DNA from: Pseudomonadota bacterium
Lineage (GTDB): Bacteria > Bdellovibrionota > JAFGOL01
Direction of reading: 5' to 3'
Length of the DNA stretch: 20,334 nucleotides
Assembly: GCA_026390535.1 (NCBI GenBank)
Contig: JAPLFT010000032.1
Coordinates: 1-20,334, forward strand
In this document: positions 14,270 to 20,334 of the stretch, in pieces
Layout: every line of letters begins with the position of its first letter
Position numbering within the stretch: position 1 is the first letter of the stretch
The notes under the pieces: model-generated
Told to the model about the DNA's origin: nothing
What the model saw: the letters and a program-made list of their open reading frames with translations, nothing else
Database searches by the model: none
Made by a program: the position numbers and the translations under genes

Positions 14270-15541
14270 ATGTATGATTCCAAAAATCTTTATGCTCTGG
14301 GGGTGTTACTGGCTATTATAAGTTTTTCTGATTGTGGTGGTGGCAGTCATGATCGTGCTGCAACGCTTTCATCTATAGTGATTACACCAGCCGATCCGTC
14401 AATTATAACAGGTACAACAAAACAATTAACAGCAACCGGTACTTATACAGATAATACAACCAAGGATATTACTTCGTCCGTAACCTGGACGTCAGGGACG
14501 GCGTCAGTAGCTACTGTATCCACAAGTGCACTTGCAACTGGTGTTGCCTCCGGCACCTCTGTGATTACAGCGACTTTAGGTTCGATAGTAGGAACTACAA
14601 CCCTGTCAGTAAAAGCAATTTATGCTGCCGGTTATTACGTCAACGGCCTCAAAAATATTGCCGCAACTTGGAAGGATGGCGTTAAAACTGATCTTCCTTC
14701 TGATGGTTATACTGCGTATGCTTCGTCTGTTTATGTAAGCGCTGGTAGTGTCTATGCTGCTGGCTACTACAATAACGGCTCTAAAGATATTGCTGCCATT
14801 TGGCAGGATGGGGTTAAAGCTGATCTTCCTTCCGGCGGTTATACTGCGTATGCTTATTCTGTTTATGTAAGTGGTGGCAGTGTTTACGTTGCTGGTTACT
14901 ACAACGATAGTTCTAACGATATAGCTGTATTTTGGAAAGACGGTGTTAAGACTGATCTTACAATAACCGGCCATAATGCTTATGCTAGATCTGTTTATGT
15001 AAACGGAGGTCATGTTTACGTTGCCGGATACTATGTTAGTGGTGGCAATACGATTGCCGCGATTTGGACGGATGGTGTTAAAGCCGACCTTACTGTTGCA
15101 GGTAGCAGTAATGTTAGGGCCTATTCTGTTTATGTAAGCGGAGGTCATGTTTATATTGCCGGATACTATGTTAGTGGTGGCAATACGATTGCCGCAACCT
15201 GGACAGATGGTGTTAGGACTGATCTTGCTGCTTCAGGAACTACTTCTGCGGCTGTTAGTCTTTACGTAGCTGATGGCAGTGTTTATGCATGTGGTATTTA
15301 TGACGGCTCACACGTTGCTGACGCTATATTTTGGAAAGACGATGTGGGTACTGCCCTTCCTCCTACTGATAAAAATTCATATGCCTATTCTGTTTATGTG
15401 GGGGGCAGCAGTGTCTATATTGCCGGTTACTATAATAACGGTACCACGTGGGTTGCAGCAGTTTGGAAGGATGGTGTTAAGACCGATCTTTCTGATGGAA
15501 CTCAAGAATCTCATGCATTAGCGATTTATTCGGACTTATAA
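14270..15541 (+). CDS. Surface protein paralogue: Big_2 domain plus seven 44-residue repeats (copy 2)
   Basis: 423 aa, same plan as the gene at 12351: signal, Big_2 domain (about 35-114: 'SIVITPADPSI', 'LTATGTYTDNTTKDIT', 'TWTSGTASVATVS'), then seven repeats from Ile117 to the end, lengths 44, 44, 44, 45, 44, 44 and 42. The repeats begin at the same residue number in both proteins. Cys22 is followed by a GGG linker as in other lipoproteins here, but the residue before it is Asp (FSDC), which is poor for signal peptidase II; copy 1 has Ala there. Lipidation is therefore uncertain. CGGAG lies eight bases before the ATG. Repeat 6 is the most diverged (WKDDVGTALP). It converges on the gene at 15544 with a two-base gap. 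Function unknown. Confidence 0.87.
   Translation: MYDSKNLYALGVLLAIISFSDCGGGSHDRAATLSSIVITPADPSIITGTTKQLTATGTYTDNTTKDITSSVTWTSGTASVATVSTSALATGVASGTSVITATLGSIVGTTTLSVKAIYAAGYYVNGLKNIAATWKDGVKTDLPSDGYTAYASSVYVSAGSVYAAGYYNNGSKDIAAIWQDGVKADLPSGGYTAYAYSVYVSGGSVYVAGYYNDSSNDIAVFWKDGVKTDLTITGHNAYARSVYVNGGHVYVAGYYVSGGNTIAAIWTDGVKADLTVAGSSNVRAYSVYVSGGHVYIAGYYVSGGNTIAATWTDGVRTDLAASGTTSAAVSLYVADGSVYACGIYDGSHVADAIFWKDDVGTALPPTDKNSYAYSVYVGGSSVYIAGYYNNGTTWVAAVWKDGVKTDLSDGTQESHALAIYSDL
14618..15538 (+). repeat. Seven tandem coding repeats of about 132 bp (copy 2)
   Basis: Units 4 and 5 share a stretch of about 38 identical bases (near 15023-15060 and 15158-15195) plus flanking similarity, far more than other neighbours, which marks a recent unit duplication or conversion. 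Unit 4 is one codon longer than the rest. Confidence 0.86.
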
Positions 15542-15543
15542 GT

Positions 15544-16302
15544 CTATTTTTTAACTGCCTCTTGATATATTCTGCGGGCTTCAGCAAATTTCTTGCCGGC
15601 CTTTATAAGATCCTTAGAAGTTTGAATACCCGAATCTTCTGTTCCCTTTTCTATCGTCATACCTCGAGCTTTAGCTGCTTTTTCCACAGCACTTGCTGTC
15701 TGATTATAAAGATCATCATGTTGAGTAGTAGGACCTTTTATATATTTCATCTGAGCTTCTTGGTAAACCATTTGTTCCAGGATGTAAAGAAACATAGCAT
15801 CCAAGGGCTTATCAGCCTTTTGTTTTTCTAAAATTAAATTTGTAATATTCTGTGAAACTTCTTTATTACGTTCTAATAGTTGTATAGATTTCTCTATTTC
15901 CTTTACAGAGTATTTGTCTTTATTAAAATTACTTTTGATGGTGTCCCATTTTGCAATATCCTTTTCTATTTTTTTCACAAGTGTATCCCATGAAAACTCT
16001 TCCCATTTATCCTTCATTATTTGAGCGCCGGTATAATAAACATTTGTTTCTATTGAAGCCCTTTTTCCGTTAGCTTTTATATTGGCGTCATTTGTATCAA
16101 TTGCTAAATCATAAAGGTTAATTATTACTTCGAAGAGATTTTTTTGATGTGTTAGGGATTCGTTAAGCTGTTTAAGTTCGGATGATGAAGATTCTTCGGA
16201 TGCTATCAGATTGTTCAAGGTAGATGTTAGGTCTTTTGGGTTTTCTTGTGCTGTTAATTTGGAAAAATTTAATACCAACAATAAAACAAAAAGAACTCTC
16301 AT
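15544..16302 (-). CDS. Exported, mostly helical protein of unknown function, 252 aa
   Basis: Sec signal peptide (Arg2, hydrophobic core, L-T-A cleavage after residue 18; no lipobox). The mature part is rich in Lys, Glu, Gln and Asn with heptad-like stretches: 'LNNLIASEESSSSELKQLNE', 'VKKIEKDIAKWDTIKSNF' and 'IEKSIQLLERNKEVSQNI', so a helical or coiled-coil bundle is likely. The C-terminal end, 'LIKAGKKFAEARRIYQEAV', reads like a TPR helix. There are no cysteines. AGGAGG lies about 6 bases upstream on the minus strand. The promoter shares a 22-bp element with that of the 123-aa exported protein. No family is recognised; a link to the neighbouring repeat lipoproteins is inference. Confidence 0.82.
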   Translation of the reverse strand: MRVLFVLLLVLNFSKLTAQENPKDLTSTLNNLIASEESSSSELKQLNESLTHQKNLFEVIINLYDLAIDTNDANIKANGKRASIETNVYYTGAQIMKDKWEEFSWDTLVKKIEKDIAKWDTIKSNFNKDKYSVKEIEKSIQLLERNKEVSQNITNLILEKQKADKPLDAMFLYILEQMVYQEAQMKYIKGPTTQHDDLYNQTASAVEKAAKARGMTIEKGTEDSGIQTSKDLIKAGKKFAEARRIYQEAVKK

Positions 16303-16337
16303 CTCAAGCCTCCTGCAACGGTAATCATTAGTTTGTA

Positions 16338-16367
16338 CCTATACTAAAATTATGTAGCAAATGTCAA
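16338..16367 (-). promoter_or_regulatory. Sigma-70-type promoter of the 252-aa exported protein, with shared upstream element
   Basis: On the minus strand: TTGACA (plus 16362-16367), 17 bases, GTATAG (plus 16339-16344), or 18 bases to TATAGG. The -35 and the bases upstream (plus 16359-16380) match the promoter of the 123-aa gene at 21 of 22 bases; the -10 parts differ. Confidence 0.65.
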
Positions 16368-16491
16368 GAATTAATTATATGTAAACTCTAACGAATAGCA
16401 TTGTTATTTTTTAGTATGGTTCGATTATATTTTGATAGTGATAAGCCCTTAATCTTATCCGTCAGGGGTGGTTTATTCTTTGCAATAATCA

Positions 16492-16519
16492 TGGACACGG
16501 GTAAGCTGTGTATTATAAA
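16492..16519 (+). promoter_or_regulatory. Probable promoter of the helicase-yraN operon
   Basis: TGGACA at 16492-16497, a 16-base spacer, and TATAAA at 16514-16519. Transcription would start about 16 bases before the TTG at 16543, leaving room for the GGGGGCGGGA ribosome site. The rest of the 16303-16542 gap holds the opposite-strand promoter at 16338-16367 and a weak GATAAG/CTTATC inverted repeat (16440-16459) with no T-run. Confidence 0.5.
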
Positions 16520-16542
16520 AATGCATCGGGGGCGGGAACAAC

Positions 16543-18780
16543 TTGGATAAACTTTTAAATGATCTTAATGATAGGCAGCGCGAAGCCGTAGTCCATACAG
16601 ATGGCCCCATGCTGATAGTCGCGGGCGCAGGCTCCGGCAAAACAAGGGTCATCACCTACAAGGTCGCCTACCTAATAGCCAAAGGCATTGCAGACCCATT
16701 CAACATAACCGCCGTTACCTTCACCAACAAAGCCACGCAGGAAATGCGTAACCGAATCGAAGACCTCCTTACAAACAGGATAAAAACATCAGAACAGATA
16801 TATCTTAGCGGGCTTACCGTCTTAACATTCCACAGCCTGTGCTCCCGGATACTTAGGGAACACATAGACCGGCTTGGCATGTCTAACGACTTTGTCATCT
16901 ACGACACAGACGACCAGAGAGCCCTCATTTCCCGTCTTATGGACGACCACAACATTGACAAAAAGGACACTTCCCCCAAGGAAGTCGTCTCCTTCTTCTC
17001 CGGCGTAAAGAACGGTACTTCATTCCTAAGACCGGACTCCAAACTTACCAAGGTCTATCATGAGTACGAGCAGGAACTTAAAAAATCCAGCGCCCTTGAT
17101 TTTGGCGATCTACTCATATACGCGCATAAATTATTTGCGGAGCATAAGGATATACTGGAGATCTATCAGGACAGGGCAAAATACCTTTTTGTCGACGAGT
17201 ATCAAGACACCAATAGGATTCAATACAAGCTCATAAAACTCCTTTCCGCTAAGCACAGGAACATCTGCGTGGTGGGAGATGAAGACCAGTCCATATACAA
17301 ATGGAGGGGTGCTGACATTAACAACATCCTGGATTTTGAAAAGGACTATAACGACGCCAAGGTCATAAAACTTGAGCAGAACTATCGCTCTACCAGTAAC
17401 ATCATCAGCTCAAGTTCTTCGCTTATAGCAAATAACTTTCAAAGAAAACATAAGACCCTTTTTACAGAACAGGCCCTGGGAGAAAAAGTAAAAGTCATCT
17501 CCATGGTCAACGACATTCGGGAAACAGAATACATAGTCGGGCAGATAAAAAAGCACTACATCAATGGATTCAGGCACGAGGAGATGGCGATATTCTACAG
17601 GATAAACGCGCAGTCCAGGCTTTTGGAAGAACACCTGAGGAGATCAAAGATACCGTATAAGATTATCGGAGGCATAAGGTTCTATGACAGAAAGGAGATC
17701 AAGGACCTAATCTCTTACCTTCGCCTTATAGTTAACCCTAACGACAATATAGGACTGGAGAGGATAATCAACATCCCGGCTAGGGGCATAGGCAAAACGA
17801 CGTTGGATAAACTCTCTCACTTTGCCAAGTCAAAGAAGATGAGTATCTATAGCGCGTTGCCTGAACTTGTTAATGACGACGGATTTAGTTCCGCAACAAA
17901 GAAGAAACTGGCAGGATTTTTGGAGCTGATGGACAGCATACGGGCGCTAAATGAAGAAGGCTCGAGCGGTTCGATAATTCTAAAGACGATAATAGATAAG
18001 ACCAACTACATGGATTTTTTAAGGGACAAGACCGGACACGAAGCTGATGAAAGAATAGACAACGTCTCTGAATTGTTGGGCGCTATGGCGGACTTTGAAG
18101 AGACTAGCGAGGATAAAACACTTATAGCATTCCTAGAGAGTGTGGCACTTATTGGTGACACGGATGAGGAAGCAGGGGACGAGCACGGTGTAAAGCTCAT
18201 GACCCTACACAGCGCAAAGGGATTGGAATTTCCCGTGGTATTTATTCAGGGTGTTGAGTATGGCCTTTTGCCATACATTAGATATGGAAGCGATGATGTT
18301 AACGACATAGAGGAAGAAAGACGCCTCCTGTATGTTGGTATGACAAGGGCGATGAAGGTGCTGTATCTGACATGGGCAAGGAGCAGAAGGGTATTTGGCG
18401 GTATAAAGGCAAGGTACTCGTCTAAATTCCTGGAAGAGATAGATGAAAAGCACGTGGATGCCTATAGCGATGAGGATTCATTCTATAAGGAGACAGAGAC
18501 TCACGACTATACCGAGCATAAGACTTACACAAATTCAGCAAACGTAAAAAAGGATAAACCTAAAACACATAGCTCCGGATATTCTTATGATTACTCCGCC
18601 GGACATGCAGATAATGAGACAGGATCTGCGGTAGGCACAAAGGTGCGCCACGCGACGTATGGCCACGGTGTAATAAGGGCTATAGAGGGCAAGGGCGACA
18701 AGGCCAAGGTAACCGTCCACTTTAGCAAATACGGCGTTAAAAAGCTTATATGGGGATATGCGAACCTGACGGTATGCTAG
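16543..18780 (+). CDS. pcrA: PcrA/UvrD-type superfamily 1 DNA helicase
   Basis: 745 aa, normal for the family. An ATP-driven 3'-5' helicase for nucleotide-excision repair and clearing of replication obstacles. Motifs in order: Q motif 'LNDRQREAV' (8-16), Walker A 'AGAGSGKT' (27-34), Ia 'TFTNKAT' (59-65), II 'DEYQDTN' (218-224), III 'GDEDQSIYKWRGA' (245-257), IV 'QNYRS' (279-283), V 'TLHSAKGLEFPVVF' (from about 554), VI 'EEERRLLYVGMTRA' (to about 602). The last 50 residues ('VGTKVRHATYGHGVIRAIEG', 'VHFSKYGVKKL') form the Tudor-like C-terminal domain of PcrA/UvrD, which contacts RNA polymerase in studied cases. The TTG at 16543 is chosen because the Q motif follows at the usual distance; the ATG at 16521 is out of frame. 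PcrA versus UvrD naming is arbitrary. Confidence 0.96.
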   Translation: MDKLLNDLNDRQREAVVHTDGPMLIVAGAGSGKTRVITYKVAYLIAKGIADPFNITAVTFTNKATQEMRNRIEDLLTNRIKTSEQIYLSGLTVLTFHSLCSRILREHIDRLGMSNDFVIYDTDDQRALISRLMDDHNIDKKDTSPKEVVSFFSGVKNGTSFLRPDSKLTKVYHEYEQELKKSSALDFGDLLIYAHKLFAEHKDILEIYQDRAKYLFVDEYQDTNRIQYKLIKLLSAKHRNICVVGDEDQSIYKWRGADINNILDFEKDYNDAKVIKLEQNYRSTSNIISSSSSLIANNFQRKHKTLFTEQALGEKVKVISMVNDIRETEYIVGQIKKHYINGFRHEEMAIFYRINAQSRLLEEHLRRSKIPYKIIGGIRFYDRKEIKDLISYLRLIVNPNDNIGLERIINIPARGIGKTTLDKLSHFAKSKKMSIYSALPELVNDDGFSSATKKKLAGFLELMDSIRALNEEGSSGSIILKTIIDKTNYMDFLRDKTGHEADERIDNVSELLGAMADFEETSEDKTLIAFLESVALIGDTDEEAGDEHGVKLMTLHSAKGLEFPVVFIQGVEYGLLPYIRYGSDDVNDIEEERRLLYVGMTRAMKVLYLTWARSRRVFGGIKARYSSKFLEEIDEKHVDAYSDEDSFYKETETHDYTEHKTYTNSANVKKDKPKTHSSGYSYDYSAGHADNETGSAVGTKVRHATYGHGVIRAIEGKGDKAKVTVHFSKYGVKKLIWGYANLTVC

Positions 18781-18786
18781 GTTAAG

Positions 18787-19152
18787 ATGAAGGCTAATAC
18801 CAGGGAACTAGGCACTCAGGGCGAAGATAAAGCGGTCCAATGGCTTCTCAACAACGACTTCCAAATAATCAGCAGGAACTTCAGAAAACGAGGCTTTGAG
18901 ATAGATATAGTCGCAGTGGATAAGGACGATGTCCTTAGATTCATAGAGGTTAAGAACGTCATAGAAGGCGAAATTATGGACGCCGCATTCAATGCAGAAA
19001 AACGTAACATACTCAGATACTTTACAGCCGTAGAGAGCTTCCTAATGGAACACCCCAAATACAGAGACTACAAGATGTGCATGGACGTAATGGTGGTATG
19101 TTTTGACGAGATCAAGAGGTATGAAAATGTGACGGGCGGGGTGGTAGTATAG
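18787..19152 (+). CDS. yraN: YraN family (UPF0102) putative endonuclease
   Basis: 121 aa, the family's usual size. A PD-(D/E)xK nuclease fold: 'LGTQGEDKAVQWLL' (8-21), 'ISRNFRKRGFEIDIVAVD' (28-45) with Glu38 and Asp40, and 'RFIEVKN' (51-57) with Glu54 and Lys56 as the catalytic set. The usual 'GEID' reads FEID, so the Gly is replaced while the acidic residues remain. It starts six bases after the helicase stop, so it is translationally coupled to it. That pairing suggests a DNA-processing role, but the biochemical role of the family is poorly defined. No membrane or signal segment is present. Confidence 0.9.
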   Translation: MKANTRELGTQGEDKAVQWLLNNDFQIISRNFRKRGFEIDIVAVDKDDVLRFIEVKNVIEGEIMDAAFNAEKRNILRYFTAVESFLMEHPKYRDYKMCMDVMVVCFDEIKRYENVTGGVVV

Positions 19153-19206
19153 GGAGTGTATGCATCGCACGAGCCATTAATTTCCATATTAATATACTTA
19201 TTTTTA

Positions 19207-19215
19207 TGCTATAAT
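19207..19215 (+). promoter_or_regulatory. Extended -10 promoter element directly before the 19223 start codon
   Basis: TG at 19207-19208, one base, then a perfect TATAAT at 19210-19215. No clear -35 lies 16-18 bases upstream. The element ends seven bases before the ATG, which is the distance between a -10 box and the transcription start, so the message may start at the A of the ATG. No Shine-Dalgarno sequence is visible. The rest of the 70-base gap after yraN is AT-rich with no hairpin. Confidence 0.6.
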
Positions 19216-19222
19216 AAAGACA

Positions 19223-20173
19223 ATGATGGAAGCAGATAGAAGAGAAATATTAACGTCGACGCTTGTATCTATTTTTAATATCCAAGAAGATAAGAGATAT
19301 GAAAGATTAACACCACTTAATGATTATGTTGGCTTTACTGTTCAGAGAGTGTATCCGGATGATTTAAGATATAAACCTCCAAAAAATCAGAACAATAAAC
19401 CTGATGTTGTTGCGCTTATACATGTTATATTGAGAAATATTGATTCTGAAGATAGAAAAACGCCGGTATTTATTAGAATCTCAAAATACAGCAGGTATAT
19501 TTCTGAACATTTTGATTATGTGTATAACGATAAAGATTCTCCTACAAAGGAGTCTTTAGAATTAAGCAAAAAGACACCCCATCCGATAGACTTAGAGATT
19601 ACTAATGAGTTTTTCATTAATCTAGAACAGAAAGAAATAACAGACAAGAACAACAAGATAAAATCAGGGGCTAATTTATTAGATTTTGCTTTCGATTACC
19701 ATATCAGCACCGTGCGGGGCTTTAAAGGTCTAAAAAGTCGTTTTAGTAAAAAGTATAAACAAATACAATCATCTTCAATATATAAAACAATTGATTTTCT
19801 TAAATTTATATTAAGAAAATTATTTGGCAGATATTTAGATGATTCGAATCATTCTTCTTACATGATTATTGGTTATCCGAAAGAAAGTATTAAAAAATTG
19901 GATATAGATAGTATTGTAATATTTAATTATAAAGCATCAAAACCTGTTATCATCTTCTTTTGTATTTTATCAATATTATTTTTTACTGCGTATTATTATT
20001 TAAGACAATTTGGCTATCATTCTTTATATTTAACAATGTTAACAAAAAATAATTTTATGATGTTAACAACCAGTATATTGGCATTATATGTATTAGACGA
20101 GAAACTACCCTATGCCCTTCTATGGATCATTAATTTTTTAATCAGTACAAGATGGAAGGGGCTAAGTCGTTAA
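19223..20173 (+). CDS. Membrane-anchored protein of unknown function, AT-rich
   Basis: 316 aa. Residues 1 to about 235 are soluble and charged: 'VALIHVILRNIDSEDRKTPV', 'FIRISKYSRYISEHFDYVY', 'LDFAFDYHISTVRG'. A basic stretch (170-203) precedes 'YMIIGYPKESIKKLDIDSIV'. Three spans close the protein, about 240-260, 276-292 and 294-309, so the large N-terminal domain probably faces the cytosol. No family is recognised. Base use is visibly more AT-rich than in the helicase and yraN just upstream, with many ATA and TTA codons, which suggests acquired DNA. The ATG at 19223 (or 19226) lacks a ribosome site and sits right behind an extended -10. The next gene starts ten bases after its stop, so the two form an operon. 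Confidence 0.8.
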   Translation: MMEADRREILTSTLVSIFNIQEDKRYERLTPLNDYVGFTVQRVYPDDLRYKPPKNQNNKPDVVALIHVILRNIDSEDRKTPVFIRISKYSRYISEHFDYVYNDKDSPTKESLELSKKTPHPIDLEITNEFFINLEQKEITDKNNKIKSGANLLDFAFDYHISTVRGFKGLKSRFSKKYKQIQSSSIYKTIDFLKFILRKLFGRYLDDSNHSSYMIIGYPKESIKKLDIDSIVIFNYKASKPVIIFFCILSILFFTAYYYLRQFGYHSLYLTMLTKNNFMMLTTSILALYVLDEKLPYALLWIINFLISTRWKGLSR

Positions 20174-20183
20174 CTAGCTTATT

Positions 20184-20334
20184 ATGGAAGCTTATGTCGA
20201 TATAGAAAAATTTTTAAAAACAATAGAACACCCGCGGGTGCTCGGTTTATTAAAGGCTGGGAAAAAAGAACATATGGAACAGCTAAGGCAGGGACGCCTT
20301 TACTGTAGAGGGCTTAGTTATTATAAATCAATAG
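20184..20334 (+). CDS. 5' part of an orphan gene cut by the window edge
   Basis: Open from the ATG at 20184 to the last base, 50 complete codons. The readable part includes 'VDIEKFLKTIEHPRVLGLLK', 'HMEQLRQGRLYCRGLSYYKS'. The pattern 'M-E-x-L/F-x-x-G-x-(I/L)-Y-x-x-x-L-x-Y-(Y/F)-x-x' is one I recall from small uncharacterised proteins of accessory regions, some near phage or defence genes; I cannot name the family. There is no ribosome site, and the start is ten bases after the stop of the membrane protein gene, so translation may depend on re-initiation. The rest lies outside the window. Confidence 0.6.
   Translation, partial: MEAYVDIEKFLKTIEHPRVLGLLKAGKKEHMEQLRQGRLYCRGLSYYKSI

Noticed and set aside
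14606..15148. 180-aa open frame on the minus strand inside the second repeat lipoprotein
   Set aside because: It mirrors the repeat of the plus-strand gene, has low-complexity Ile/Ser/Asn wording and no ribosome site; it is a by-product of biased repeated codons.
12699..15538. Regularly spaced repeats that might suggest a CRISPR array or minisatellite
   Set aside because: The units are 132 bp, degenerate, in frame and encode the 44-residue protein repeats; there are no short identical repeats with unique spacers.
16440..16459. GATAAG/CTTATC inverted repeat as a terminator
   Set aside because: The stem is only six AT-rich pairs with an 8-base loop and no T-run; it may be chance.

Overview
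The window looks like chromosomal DNA of a moderately AT-rich Gram-negative bacterium. It has Sec-type lipoproteins with clear lipoboxes, a LysM-type cell-wall enzyme remnant, GlmU, a PcrA/UvrD helicase and YraN. The species cannot be fixed from sequence alone. Lipoproteins with Gly-rich linkers, Big_2 domains and a GldF/GldG-like ABC exporter would fit a deep-branching deltaproteobacterial, spirochaete-like or candidate-phylum genome. No tRNA, rRNA, CRISPR array, transposase or integrase is visible.

Layout. (1) 1-1193: the 3' end of a probable LysM lytic transglycosylase gene overlaps a tRNA-dihydrouridine synthase gene, followed by a bidirectional terminator. (2) 1286-5590: three unrelated-looking lipoproteins surround a broken PP-loop tRNA-thiolation-type gene that has lost an internal segment out of frame. 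(3) 5668-6186: a LOG/TIGR00725-type Rossmann protein. (4) 6260-10438: one tight operon of ABC ATPase, ABC-2 permease, GldG-like auxiliary protein, DUF4340-like protein and a Yip1-like membrane protein. (5) 10462-12312: a small lipoprotein, then glmU. (6) 12351-16302: an accessory-looking block. It holds two paralogous surface lipoproteins, each with one Big_2 domain and exactly seven 44-residue repeats, interleaved with two exported proteins on the opposite strand. An 81-bp second copy of the 3' end of glmU lies between the two paralogues. (7) 16543-19152: pcrA-type helicase coupled to yraN. (8) 19223-20334: a visibly more AT-rich pair, a membrane-anchored orphan and the start of a second orphan gene at the edge.

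The strongest signals for a second look are four. One is the glmU tail repeat, whose differences from the real gene are almost all synonymous, so it probably came from a diverged functional glmU rather than a decayed duplication. The second is the paired seven-repeat lipoproteins. The third is the internal deletion in the PP-loop gene. The fourth is two genes whose extended -10 promoter elements sit 7-9 bases before the ATG, which predicts leaderless mRNAs.

There is no gene-free stretch longer than 300 bases; the longest gap, 16303-16542, holds two divergent promoter candidates.
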